A stretch of DNA of 64,000 nt, from NCBI GenBank assembly GCA_947570135.1, contig CANOTP010000004.1:62001-126000 (forward strand). The letters run 5' to 3'. The translations under genes and the position numbers were made by a program. The notes under the pieces were generated by a model. That model was not told where the DNA came from, made no database searches, and worked only from the letters and a program-made list of their open reading frames with translations. Positions 43,118 to 51,335 of the stretch are shown one piece after another. Origin of the DNA: an uncultured Candidatus Melainabacteria bacterium (GTDB lineage Bacteria; Cyanobacteriota; Vampirovibrionia; Gastranaerophilales; Gastranaerophilaceae). Position 1 is the first letter of the stretch; the number at the start of each line of letters is the position of its first letter.

Positions 43118-43983
43118 AGAAGATTGGTTTATTATTAGTGTTTCTATTGTTAGGCAGTTGTGCGTCATTCGCGTATACTTGCGATGATTATGACTGTGTG
43201 GCGCCTTATAATATGAATAATAAATTAAGGACATTCGCAGGTGCTGCATCAGGCTTGAATGCTTTCACAGAATTAAGACTTGAATCAATTATTAAAAAAG
43301 AAGTGTTAAAACTCGGATCGGCAGAAAAAATTAAAGTTGATTTTGATTCATATAGTGCAAGGGATTTGAGAAATGGTATTTTTAAATCAATGAAAGTTTC
43401 GGGTGAGAATATTTTAATCAATGATATTCATCTGTCTATGCTTAATTTGAAAACGTTGTGTAAGTTTAACTATATTAAACAAGTTGATAAAGATATTGTT
43501 TTTGTGGAAGATTTTCCTATGGCATTTGATTTAACTATGACTCAGGATGATATAAACCGAACAATGCAGCACCCGAGATATAAAAAACTTATCAATGATT
43601 TAAACCTTGTTGTCGGCTCATTTGCAAAAGGTGTTAAAATTTCATCAACAAAAGTCGCACTGAAAAATCGTAAGTTTTATTATATTGTCGGATTCAGTAT
43701 TCCGTTTATCAGAAGTGAGCAAAAAGTTGTATTACAATCAGATGTTTCTATCAGAAATGGTAAGATTGATTTATCTAACGCTAAAGTTGTTTCAGGTAAT
43801 TTTAATTTAGATTTAAAACGTGCGGATTTTCTGTTGAGCAGATTGAATCCTCTTGATTTTTCGGTTAATATCTTGAAAAATAAAAAAGCTAAAGTGAAAG
43901 TTGATAATCTTAAATTATCAGGCGACGGAAGTACAATATCAGTTGATGGTATTATAATTGTTCCAAAGGAGTCTTATGAATAA
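43114..43983 (+). CDS. Exported DUF2993-like (LmeA-type) protein
   Basis: A 289-residue protein with a lipoprotein-like signal peptide MKKIGLLLVFLLLGSCASFA (possible lipobox LLGSC, or cleavage after SFA). The mature part has the pattern of DUF2993: LRNGIFKSMKVSGENILIND, LNLKTLCKFNYI, DLTMTQDDINRTM and a C-terminal LSGDGSTISVDGIIIV. DUF2993 proteins occur in cyanobacteria and actinobacteria and bind phospholipids in the envelope. Overlaps truB by 4 bp and the next gene by 8 bp. Confidence 0.75.
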   Translation: MKKIGLLLVFLLLGSCASFAYTCDDYDCVAPYNMNNKLRTFAGAASGLNAFTELRLESIIKKEVLKLGSAEKIKVDFDSYSARDLRNGIFKSMKVSGENILINDIHLSMLNLKTLCKFNYIKQVDKDIVFVEDFPMAFDLTMTQDDINRTMQHPRYKKLINDLNLVVGSFAKGVKISSTKVALKNRKFYYIVGFSIPFIRSEQKVVLQSDVSIRNGKIDLSNAKVVSGNFNLDLKRADFLLSRLNPLDFSVNILKNKKAKVKVDNLKLSGDGSTISVDGIIIVPKESYE

Positions 43984-44584
43984 AAATCAAAAAATTCTTT
44001 TATTATTTATCGGATTTTGTATGTTTGTGGTTGTGGGGTTAATCGCTTTTAATGTGTTAATGCCGAAACCAGAGATTAAGGCTGACGATGTTCAGGTGTC
44101 CGAGCGTTCTGTTGAAGAAGAACCTGTAGTCGAAGATAAACAAACCGAAGTTAATGTAAAAGAATATGTAAATATTTATATGATTGGTAAAAACGAACAT
44201 AACGAAGAGGTTTATAAAGCTGTAAAGCGTATTTATAATAAAGAAATTGACGGTTCAAAGATTAAGTTTGCCGTAACATCTTTAATTCGCGGTCCAAAAT
44301 CAGAAGAAAGACAGCACGGTGTTTACACAGAAATTCCGTCAGGTGCAGAGATTATTAATATTACAGAACGTTCTGACAGGATTATTGTTAACCTTAACTC
44401 CGCTTTTGTAAACGGCGGCGGAACCGAAAGTCTTTATAAACGTTTGTATCAGCTGATAAAAACTGCCCGTTTAAATTCCGATATCCCTGTATATTTGTAT
44501 ATAGACGGTCAGCAGGCTGATGTTGTCGGGGGTGAAGGTATTATGCTTTCTCAACCGTTGAGTAATTCTTCATTAGAAAACTAA
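43976..44584 (+). CDS. Membrane-anchored GerMN-domain protein
   Basis: A 202-residue protein started at the ATG behind AAAGGAG. One N-terminal membrane helix (LLLFIGFCMFVVVGLIAFNV), an acidic linker, then a GerMN domain (VNIYMIGKNEHNEEVYKAVK, FAVTSLIRGPKSEER, IIVNLNSAFVNGGGTESLYK, PVYLYIDGQ). GerMN occurs in spore germination proteins and in many envelope proteins of non-sporulating bacteria and may bind peptidoglycan. With the DUF2993 gene it suggests an envelope pair at the end of the rbfA-truB transcript. Confidence 0.85.
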   Translation: MNKNQKILLLFIGFCMFVVVGLIAFNVLMPKPEIKADDVQVSERSVEEEPVVEDKQTEVNVKEYVNIYMIGKNEHNEEVYKAVKRIYNKEIDGSKIKFAVTSLIRGPKSEERQHGVYTEIPSGAEIINITERSDRIIVNLNSAFVNGGGTESLYKRLYQLIKTARLNSDIPVYLYIDGQQADVVGGEGIMLSQPLSNSSLEN

Positions 44585-44587
44585 AAT

Positions 44588-44860
44588 ATGGAAGTAAAAA
44601 AAGATTTAGATTATTATTTGAATTTGGATTGGACACTTATTGAAGGTCAGGACTTGGATTTTGACGGTAACCCTTATTTCTTTATAGAAATAAAAGAAAT
44701 TCCGAGTTTTACCTTTTGTGCAAAGACTTTAGCAAGAGCTAAAGAAAATTATAAACGTCAATTAAAACTTACATTACAAGTAATGCTTGAGTGCGGTGAA
44801 CATATTACAGAACCCGGGGAAGAACTCGATGAACCTGATTGGGAATCTATCTGTCCGTGA
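44588..44860 (+). CDS. HicB-like small protein without a HicA partner
   Basis: A 90-residue protein with the HicB/DUF1902-type pattern: YYLNLDWTLIEGQDLDFDGN, YFFIEIKEIPSF, TLARAKENYKRQLKLTL and LECGEHITEPGE. HicB antitoxins neutralise HicA RNases, but no HicA-sized gene is adjacent. It lies 3 bp after the GerMN gene. Orphan HicB-like domains are common and may have other roles. Confidence 0.7.
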   Translation: MEVKKDLDYYLNLDWTLIEGQDLDFDGNPYFFIEIKEIPSFTFCAKTLARAKENYKRQLKLTLQVMLECGEHITEPGEELDEPDWESICP

Positions 44861-44869
44861 GCGAGGCGG

Positions 44870-44907
44870 TGTCACTCTGAACTTGATTCAGAGTCTATTA
44901 TTATTGA
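44870..44907. repeat. Half copy of the two-hairpin repeat (copy B)
   Basis: GTCACT, then the stem CTGAA-CTTGA-TTCAG and TCTATT, matching the left half of the full copies. The right half is absent. It lies at the meeting point of two convergent genes and encodes the last codons of the kinase gene on the minus strand. Confidence 0.8.
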
Positions 44908-45405
44908 TATAATTTTTACAATTTGATTTTCTAAATTCTCATAATCTGAATCGTTTGTAACAACATAATTCCAGTCTTGAATATTATCAAGTCCGACCTC
45001 TGTTATATCGTCTTCGCCGACTAACTGTCCGCGAGAAGCACGGGTTTCGCGTGTTGCTTCTATTCTTATTGAAATTGCTCCTGCGTTTTTAAATATTTCG
45101 TACTCGTGCGGTACCCGAACATCCGTAACTATTATATTCCCGTCTTCTTCAAGAATCTTTTTTAACCAATAATCAGGATCCTGCTGACGTCCCCAATTTC
45201 CCAGTTCTATTAAATCAGCGCGGTAATGGGCTTTGTTTTGTTCAATTTCTTCGTATGCCAGCCCTTTTTCTTTTGCGTATGTAAGTTTTATAATATCACC
45301 CATTGCGCAGCGTTTGAAGTCGGTTAATTTTTCCAGCATAATTTTTGCCGCTGTATCTTTGCCTGAGTATTGTTTACCTGAAAATATAATAATTTTATTT
45401 GCCAT
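44872..45405 (-). CDS. P-loop kinase resembling animal-type phosphomevalonate kinase / dNMP kinase
   Basis: A 177-residue protein started at the ATG preceded, 6 bp upstream, by TATAAT; no ribosome binding site. P-loop FSGKQYSGKDTAAKIML. The order of GDIIKLTYAKEKGL, YRADLIELGNWGRQQDPDYW, NIIVTDVRVPHEYEIFKNAG, RIEATRETRASRGQ and GLDNIQDWNYVV parallels the animal phosphomevalonate kinase family (PF04275) and phage-type dNMP kinases. Substrate is undecided. The last eight codons and the stop (DSESSSE) lie in repeat copy B, so the original C-terminus was probably different. Divergent from the prepilin at 45557. Confidence 0.7.
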   Translation of the reverse strand: MANKIIIFSGKQYSGKDTAAKIMLEKLTDFKRCAMGDIIKLTYAKEKGLAYEEIEQNKAHYRADLIELGNWGRQQDPDYWLKKILEEDGNIIVTDVRVPHEYEIFKNAGAISIRIEATRETRASRGQLVGEDDITEVGLDNIQDWNYVVTNDSDYENLENQIVKIISIIIDSESSSE

Positions 45406-45411
45406 GTTTTT

Positions 45412-45454
45412 ATTATAACGTAAAATTGACAAGTTATGAATAATTTTATATTAT
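45412..45454. promoter_or_regulatory. Overlapping divergent promoters: kinase (-) and prepilin (+)
   Basis: Plus strand: TTGACA at 45426-45431, 17-bp spacer, TATTAT at 45449-45454. Minus strand: TATAAT (complement of 45412-45417), 6 bp before the kinase ATG. The -10 to -35 distance is 8 bp, close to the 7 bp in the two regulator loci. Confidence 0.7.
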
Positions 45455-45477
45455 ATAAAAAAGGAGGAAGAAAGAGA

Positions 45478-45531
45478 TGAAAAACAAGACAGTAAACATG
45501 ATTGCGGGGGGGGTAACTCTTCTTGCTTAGC
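45478..45531 (+). other. Out-of-frame leader frame with a G8 run, ancestral prepilin 5' end
   Basis: Behind a strong AAAAGGAGG site an ATG opens a 17-codon frame (MKNKTVNMIAGG...) that stops at TAG. It contains eight consecutive G residues at 45506-45513. With nine G residues the frame would continue through SSCLARSAFT, the leader text shared with the prepilins at 50598 and 12899, and on through the repeat into the pilin. It is probably the original start of the downstream prepilin. Confidence 0.55.
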
Positions 45532-45547
45532 GCGGAGCGCATTTACA

Positions 45548-45650
45548 AGTCCTGTCATGCTGAACTTGATTCAGCATCTGTCAGTGTCAATAGAAATCCT
45601 AACGGGACAAACCAACATTGATAGATTCCGTGTCAAGCACGGAATGACAA
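45548..45650. repeat. Two-hairpin repeat element, full copy C, inserted in a prepilin leader
   Basis: Left hairpin ATGCTGAA-CTTGA-TTCAGCAT, right hairpin TTCCGTG-TCAAG-CACGGAA, ends TGTCAT / ATGACA. The 9-bp sequence GCATTTACA is present on both sides (45539-45547 and 45659-45667), as expected for a target-site duplication. The distance between the two copies is 120 bp, exactly 40 codons. Confidence 0.85.
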
Positions 45651-46351
45651 GAAGATTTGCATTTACACTGGCAGAGGTATTAATTACCCTTGGCATAATC
45701 GGAGTTGTTGCCGCAATTACTATTCCGAATTTAATGGCAACTTATCAGAAAAAACAGACTGTCACTCGGCTTAAAAAAGCTTATAGCATTGTGCAGCAGG
45801 CAGTAAGACTTTCTCAGGATGAAAACGGAGAAGTGGATTCATGGGATACACAATTAAACGGGTCTCAATTTTTTCACAAATATATCGCAAATTATATTAA
45901 ATATCAGGATGAATATACTTCTGCTGAGTTAAAAAATATTGCCCCGAGAACGTTATTAAACGGACAAGCTTATTCCGGTACAACATATACTACACCTAAT
46001 TCATCTCATTTTACATTGATAGACGGCTCAATAGTTACTATGAACTTAAATTCGGGTAATGAAAAAGGCTTGTGGGTCGGAATTGACGTAAACGGTTTAA
46101 GTAAACCTAATAGAATCGGGAGAGATACATTTTTATTTTTCTTTAGTGCATTATATGGATTAAGACCTTTAGGTGAAGTCGGGACTCCTGCAAGTTGGAG
46201 TTACGGTTCAACATATTCCCGAAATATCGTAGGTCCAAAAGGTGGCAGCGGTAACGCTTGTGCTAAAGGGAAATCAGGATACTGGTGTGCGGCTTTGATT
46301 ATGCAAGACGGTTGGCAAATGGCATCTGATTATCCTTGGAAGGTGAAATGA
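45557..46351 (+). CDS. Prepilin-like protein with a leader derived from a repeat element
   Basis: The longest ATG frame starts inside repeat copy C (MLNLIQHLSVSIEI...). A second in-frame ATG at 45644, at the repeat's right end, gives the classical short leader MTRRFAFTLAEVLITLGIIG. The later start is the more natural prepilin, but neither has a good ribosome binding site. The body contains GIDVNGLSKPNRIGRDTFLFF, a late Cys pair (ACAKGKSGYWC) and QDGWQMASDYPW. A TTGACA/TATTAT promoter and a strong AAGGAGG lie about 100-200 bp upstream, before the insertion. Confidence 0.82.
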   Translation: MLNLIQHLSVSIEILTGQTNIDRFRVKHGMTRRFAFTLAEVLITLGIIGVVAAITIPNLMATYQKKQTVTRLKKAYSIVQQAVRLSQDENGEVDSWDTQLNGSQFFHKYIANYIKYQDEYTSAELKNIAPRTLLNGQAYSGTTYTTPNSSHFTLIDGSIVTMNLNSGNEKGLWVGIDVNGLSKPNRIGRDTFLFFFSALYGLRPLGEVGTPASWSYGSTYSRNIVGPKGGSGNACAKGKSGYWCAALIMQDGWQMASDYPWKVK

Positions 46352-46471
46352 AATTCCCCACTTAAGGCGTAGGGGATTATGTTAATAAATTTTAAATAAA
46401 ACTTGAAATTGTACTATGTCGGTAATAAGATAAAGAAACGAGTGTAGACAGTACAATATTGGACTTATGTT

Positions 46472-47347
46472 ATGGCATTAAATTTTCAAGAACTTGTTTT
46501 AAATTTACAAAAATTTTGGGCTGATTACGGATGTATAATCCAACAGCCTTATGATATCGAAAAAGGGGCTTCTACGATGAACCCTGCAACTTTTTTACGT
46601 TCATTGGGACCTGAACCGTGGAATACTGCGATGATTGAACCTTGCAGAAGACCGACTGACGCAAGATATGGTGAAAACCCTAACCGTTTGGGACATTATT
46701 TTCAGTTCCAGGTTATCTTAAAGCCATCACCTGATAATGCTCAGGAACTTTATTTAAAAAGTTTGGAAGCTATGGGGATTGATTTATCAAAACATGATGT
46801 ACGTTTTGTTGAAGATAACTGGGAATCTCCGACATTGGGTGCCGCAGGTGTAGGTTGGGAAGTTTGGCTTGACGGTATGGAAATTACACAGTTTACATAT
46901 TTCCAACAAGTCGGTGGTTTAGAAATTAAGCCTGTAGCTTTAGAATTGACTTACGGGTTGGAACGTATTGCAATGTATCTTCAAAACAAAGAATCCGTGT
47001 ATGATATTATGTGGAATAATGAGTTGAAGTACGGTGATATTTATCTTCAAAACGAAATCGAACAGTCAAAATATAATTTTGAAGTATCTGATACTGATAG
47101 TTTATTTACAATGTTTGACCTTTATCAAAAAGAAGTTGAAAACTGCGTAAACAACAAACTCGTATTACCTGCTTACGATTATGTATTAAAATGTTCACAT
47201 ACATTTAACCTTCTTGATGCGCACGGCGTAATCAGTAAAGATGAAAGAAATAATTTTATCGGCAGAGTAAGAACAATGGCATCTGCTGTAGCAAAATTGT
47301 ACGTAGAACAAAGAGAAGCGTTAGGTTTTCCTCTTTGTAAAAAATAA
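46472..47347 (+). CDS. glyQ: Glycyl-tRNA synthetase alpha subunit
   Basis: A 291-residue alpha subunit of the heterotetrameric glycyl-tRNA synthetase. Family segments: [32 protein letters not shown]-type text (here [20 protein letters not shown]), [52 protein letters not shown] and [15 protein letters not shown]. The beta subunit gene glyS normally follows; here the next gene is an APC permease, so glyS must lie elsewhere. Confidence 0.97.
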   Translation: MALNFQELVLNLQKFWADYGCIIQQPYDIEKGASTMNPATFLRSLGPEPWNTAMIEPCRRPTDARYGENPNRLGHYFQFQVILKPSPDNAQELYLKSLEAMGIDLSKHDVRFVEDNWESPTLGAAGVGWEVWLDGMEITQFTYFQQVGGLEIKPVALELTYGLERIAMYLQNKESVYDIMWNNELKYGDIYLQNEIEQSKYNFEVSDTDSLFTMFDLYQKEVENCVNNKLVLPAYDYVLKCSHTFNLLDAHGVISKDERNNFIGRVRTMASAVAKLYVEQREALGFPLCKK

Positions 47348-47362
47348 ATATAAGGAAATTAA

Positions 47363-48964
47363 ATGGCTGAAAAATTTAACAGAGCAACCTTTACGAGAAG
47401 TTTTTTAAGACACATTACAAGGGTTAAGGCTCCTGATGAGATGTTAGCGGAAGCTAAGGAACAGGGTTTGGAAAAAACTCTTGGTGTTTGGGATTTGATA
47501 ATCCTCGGTGTTGGTGCAATTATCGGATCGGGAATTTTTGCGGTTGTTGGTATTGCGGCTGCGGGAAGTGCTGACGGTTCATCATTAGGTGCAGGTCCTG
47601 CATTAATGGTATCAATGGTAATTGCTGCTATTGCTTGTATTTTTTCAGCGTTATGTTATTCAGAATTTGCTACAATGATACCTGTTGCGGGTGGTGCTTA
47701 TACTTATACCTTTGCAACTTTGGGTGAATTTGCGGCTTGGATGGTCGGTTGGGTTTTGATGCTTGAATATGCAATCGGGTTTATCGCGGTTGCTTGTGCG
47801 TGGTCAAACCATTTTGTACAGTTTTTGGCAGGATTTGACAAAGTTCTTCCCGCTTGGCTTGCTCATCCGCCTGTTTGGTTAACTAATGATGTTTTCTCGG
47901 TCGGAAAGCTTCTGGCTGATAATCCTGATATATTTGTACCGAAAATTTTAGGTATCCCTGTATGTATAAATTTACCTGCTATTGCAATGGTTCTTTTAAC
48001 TACTGCAATTTTGGTAAAGGGTACTAAGGATTCAACTAAAATGGCAAGTATTATGGTTGTTATAAAAATGGCTGTTATTGCTTTGTTTATTTTAGGCGGT
48101 GCATTTTTTGTAACTCCAGCAAATTGGACTCCTTTTGCACCGAACGGAATGCCGGGGATTTGGTCTGCAGCATTTTTAATATTCTTTGCATATATCGGAT
48201 TTGATGCTTTAGCAACTGCTGCCGAAGAGTGTAAAAATCCACAAAAAGATTTGCCGATTGGTATTATCGGTTCACTTTTGATTACTACAATTGTTTATGT
48301 CCTTGTTGCCTTAGTATTAACAGGTATGCAAAAAACTTCAGGACCTGTTCCTTTAGACTTTTTGAAAGCTCCAATGGCATATTGTATGACTATGACAGGT
48401 AAATCCTGGGCTGTTTATGCGTCATACTTTATTTCAATCGGTTCATTAGCAGGCTTAACATCTGTTCTTTTGGTTTTGGAAATGGCTGCGACAAGAATTT
48501 TGTATGCAATGAGCAGAGATCATTTTATTTCAAAAAGATTTCAACAGTTACATGCTAAATTCCATACTCCTGCGCTTTTAACTTGGACTGTCGGAATTTT
48601 GGCTGTTGTCGGGATCTTAACTCTTAATCTTGATGTTGCGGCTGAACTTTGTAACTATGGAACATTTACATCATTTATTATAGTTTGTGTAGCTGTTTTA
48701 ATTCTACGTCACACAGATCCTGACAGACCTCGTCCTTTTAAGGTTCCGTTCTCGCCTGTTACACCTGCTTTGGGTATAATTTGCTGCGGCGGGTTAATGG
48801 TTTACAAATCAATGCAGGCAGGAAGTTCAGCATTATTGTTCCCTGTATGGCTTGGGGTTGGTGCTATAATTTATTTATTGTACGGATTTATCAAGAACAG
48901 AAATAATGAAAACAGACTCCATAGAGAAATGGTGCAGAGTTTTGAAAAACAGGAAGAAATATAA
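47363..48964 (+). CDS. APC-family amino acid permease (first of a tandem pair)
   Basis: A 533-residue membrane protein with about 12-14 helices. The N-terminal DLIILGVGAIIGSGIFAVVG is the substrate-binding GxGxxxGxG motif of the APC superfamily. YSEFATMIPVAGGAYTYTFA and FFAYIGFDALATAAEECKNP are typical of the cationic amino acid transporter (CAT/YfnA) branch. AAGGAAA precedes the ATG. Closely similar to the next gene along its length, so a tandem duplication. Importing amino acids fits a host-associated anaerobe with limited synthesis (inference). Confidence 0.93.
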   Translation: MAEKFNRATFTRSFLRHITRVKAPDEMLAEAKEQGLEKTLGVWDLIILGVGAIIGSGIFAVVGIAAAGSADGSSLGAGPALMVSMVIAAIACIFSALCYSEFATMIPVAGGAYTYTFATLGEFAAWMVGWVLMLEYAIGFIAVACAWSNHFVQFLAGFDKVLPAWLAHPPVWLTNDVFSVGKLLADNPDIFVPKILGIPVCINLPAIAMVLLTTAILVKGTKDSTKMASIMVVIKMAVIALFILGGAFFVTPANWTPFAPNGMPGIWSAAFLIFFAYIGFDALATAAEECKNPQKDLPIGIIGSLLITTIVYVLVALVLTGMQKTSGPVPLDFLKAPMAYCMTMTGKSWAVYASYFISIGSLAGLTSVLLVLEMAATRILYAMSRDHFISKRFQQLHAKFHTPALLTWTVGILAVVGILTLNLDVAAELCNYGTFTSFIIVCVAVLILRHTDPDRPRPFKVPFSPVTPALGIICCGGLMVYKSMQAGSSALLFPVWLGVGAIIYLLYGFIKNRNNENRLHREMVQSFEKQEEI

Positions 48965-48968
48965 ATAA

Positions 48969-50525
48969 ATGGATATTAAACAGATTAGCCAAAATATATT
49001 GAAAAAAAGAAGTATGGATGACCTTATTAACACAAGTAAAAGGTCTGAATTAAAGAAAACTTTAAATGTATTTGACCTGATTGTAATCGGAATTGGGGCA
49101 GTTGTCGGTACGGGAATTTTTACTATTATCGGGACGGCTATTGTCGGAAGTTCTGAAAGTGCAGGGGCGGGTCCTGCTATTGTTATATCAATGGTATTGG
49201 CAGCAGTAGCCTGTATTGTTCCCGCTTTATGTTATTCCGAAATTGCTGCAATGATACCTGTAGCGGGAAGTGCTTATACTTATACTTACGCGACTATGGG
49301 TGAATTTATGGCATGGATGGTCGGGTGGATTTTGATGCTTGAGTATGCTATCGGTAATATTACTGTTGCAAGTGCTTGGTCAGGATATTTTATTCACTTT
49401 TTAAGCGGTTTTAAACATGTTCTTCCTGCGTGGGTTTGTAATTTCCCGTTATGGTTAAGATATGACTATAAAACAATGTCTGAAATGTGTAAGGCTTACG
49501 GTTGGGATATTCACGATAAAATTCCTTATTTATTTGGGCATATTCCTGTGTCAATAAACGTTCCCGCAATCGCGATTGTGCTTGTTTTAACTTTACTGCT
49601 GGTTCGCGGGGTTAAAGAATCAACAAAAGTTGCAACAATTATGGTTGGCGTTAATATGTTTATGATTTTATCATTCATATTAGTAGGTTCGCATTATGTT
49701 GACCCGGGAAATTGGCATCCTTTCTTTCCTGTTGCTCATCCGATACAGGGTGTTATGATGGGCGCATTTTTAATTTTCTTTGCGTATGTCGGGTTTGATG
49801 CTATTTCAACTACTGCCGAAGAAACCGAAAATCCTCAAAGAGATTTGCCTATTGCAATTTTAGGTACACTGATTATTTGTACCGTGTTATATGTTTGTGT
49901 CGCACTTGTTTTAACAGGAATTGTTCCTGTTGATATGATAAATGTTAATGCTCCAATAGCTGATGCGATGAGTTCTATCGGAACAAAATGGGCTTGGTTT
50001 GCTAAATTTATTGCAATTGGAGCTCTTTGTGCGCTAACTTCGGTTCTTTTGATTTACCAATTGGGAACGACAAGAATTTTATATGCCATAAGCCGTGACA
50101 GATTCTTGCCAAGGTCTTGGAGAGCTATTCATAAAAAGTTTAAAACGCCTCATGTTATGACTTGGATTTCAGGTATCGTGGTTATTGTTTGCGGGTTGTT
50201 TATGGACTTGAATATTTCAGCAGCGCTTTGTAACTTTGGTACATTCACTTCTTTTGTAATTATTTGTATTGCTGTTCTGATTTTAAGAAAAACCGAACCG
50301 AACCGTCACAGACCGTTTAGGGTTCCTTGCTGTCCGTGGTTCCCTGTTATCGGAATTGTAATTTGCTGTGTGCTTATAATATTTTCATTAAATACATTAA
50401 AAACATCTTCTGTGTATTTTGCACTGTGGCTTTTGGTTGGAGTGTTAATCTACGCTTTATACGGTTATCACCAAAAACGTATTGAAGAACGCGGAAAAAT
50501 TATTAGAAAAAGGGTAAAAGGATAA
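48969..50525 (+). CDS. APC-family amino acid permease (second of a tandem pair)
   Basis: A 518-residue paralogue of the previous gene. Shared segments: DLIVIGIGAVVGTGIFTIIG, YSEIAAMIPVAGSAYTYTYA, WMVGWILMLEYAIGNITVAS, FFAYVGFDAISTTAEETENP, and GTFTSFVIICIAVLILRKTEP. The outer loop between helices 4 and 5 is longer (YDYKTMSEMCKAYGWDIHDK), so the pair probably differ in substrate or regulation. Only 4 bp separate the two genes; no own promoter is evident. Confidence 0.93.
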   Translation: MDIKQISQNILKKRSMDDLINTSKRSELKKTLNVFDLIVIGIGAVVGTGIFTIIGTAIVGSSESAGAGPAIVISMVLAAVACIVPALCYSEIAAMIPVAGSAYTYTYATMGEFMAWMVGWILMLEYAIGNITVASAWSGYFIHFLSGFKHVLPAWVCNFPLWLRYDYKTMSEMCKAYGWDIHDKIPYLFGHIPVSINVPAIAIVLVLTLLLVRGVKESTKVATIMVGVNMFMILSFILVGSHYVDPGNWHPFFPVAHPIQGVMMGAFLIFFAYVGFDAISTTAEETENPQRDLPIAILGTLIICTVLYVCVALVLTGIVPVDMINVNAPIADAMSSIGTKWAWFAKFIAIGALCALTSVLLIYQLGTTRILYAISRDRFLPRSWRAIHKKFKTPHVMTWISGIVVIVCGLFMDLNISAALCNFGTFTSFVIICIAVLILRKTEPNRHRPFRVPCCPWFPVIGIVICCVLIIFSLNTLKTSSVYFALWLLVGVLIYALYGYHQKRIEERGKIIRKRVKG

Positions 50526-50597
50526 ATATAAGGAGCGACTCTAAATTTGACAAAATATAGAAGGAGGAAAGGTATAAAAAAGCAGGCTGCAGTTAGG

Positions 50598-51335
50598 ATG
50601 GGGGGTTACTCTTATAGTATATGGCGGAGCGCGTTTACTCTTGCTGAAGTATTAATTACCCTTGGAATAATCGGCATTGTCGCAGCGCTTACTATTCCTA
50701 ATATGTTATCCAATTTTAAAAAGCGCGAAACTGTTTCAAAAGTTAAAGCTGCTTACAGTATATTTTCTCAAGCTGTAAAATTATCAGTTGAAGATAACGG
50801 TGAAACCTCAGGCTGGGATACATCAGATGCGTCAGTTGTAGTTGAGAAATATCTTTTACCATATATGAGCGGTGTTATCAAAGTAAAAGGTTCTATTGCT
50901 AATTATCCGATGAGAACTCTGTCCTCTCAAGGTAATCCTGAAATGAATCGCTACTTGGATTGGTCTTGGGATCTTTCAAGTTATCCGATATATATTATGC
51001 AAAACGGAATGCATTTTAATTACTCTAATTCAAATGACGGTTATCCGACAATAGTTGTTGATATAAACGGCTCAGGCAAACCTAATATTATGGGGATTGA
51101 CGGATTTGCTTTCTGGATTGACCCGAAGACTTCATCAGTAGTTCCTGCGGGATATAATTGCTCACGTGAAGGTTTACTGGGAAAAGGTTGTCCAACTTCA
51201 TCTGTCAGAATGTGTCTTCGAGATAACACCTGGCAGTATTATCGCGGAGGGTATTGTGCAGCTTTAATGCAAAAAGACGGCTGGACAATCAGCAAGGACT
51301 ACCCTTGGGGTAACGGAGGTTTGACTAAAAAATAG
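50598..51335 (+). CDS. Prepilin-like protein
   Basis: Leader MGGYSYSIWRSAFTLAEVLI with Ala/Phe cleavage, Glu5 and helix ending IPNMLSNFKKRE. Body: VVDINGSGKPNIMGIDGFAFW, several Cys including RGGYCAALMQKDGW and KDYPW near the end. A strong AGGAGG stands at about 50562-50568 but is followed by ATA, not ATG, so the ATG at 50598 (or a TTG at 50547) must serve. The leader text is shared with the remnants at 12899 and 45478. Convergent with the HAD gene, overlapping its end by 37 bp. Confidence 0.85.
   Translation: MGGYSYSIWRSAFTLAEVLITLGIIGIVAALTIPNMLSNFKKRETVSKVKAAYSIFSQAVKLSVEDNGETSGWDTSDASVVVEKYLLPYMSGVIKVKGSIANYPMRTLSSQGNPEMNRYLDWSWDLSSYPIYIMQNGMHFNYSNSNDGYPTIVVDINGSGKPNIMGIDGFAFWIDPKTSSVVPAGYNCSREGLLGKGCPTSSVRMCLRDNTWQYYRGGYCAALMQKDGWTISKDYPWGNGGLTKK

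Noticed and set aside
44588-44860. HicAB toxin-antitoxin system
   Set aside because: Only the HicB-like part is present. Neighbours on both sides are unrelated genes, and no HicA-sized frame exists.
44870-44907. The repeat hairpin as an ordinary transcription terminator for the HicB-like and kinase genes
   Set aside because: There is no T run after the stem, and the sequence matches the left half of the repeat family including its CTTGA loop.
50562-50575. ATA after the strong AGGAGG as a start codon for the prepilin at 50598
   Set aside because: ATA starts are very rare. The ATG at 50598 gives a complete leader; the AGGAGG may be a relic of a lost ATG.
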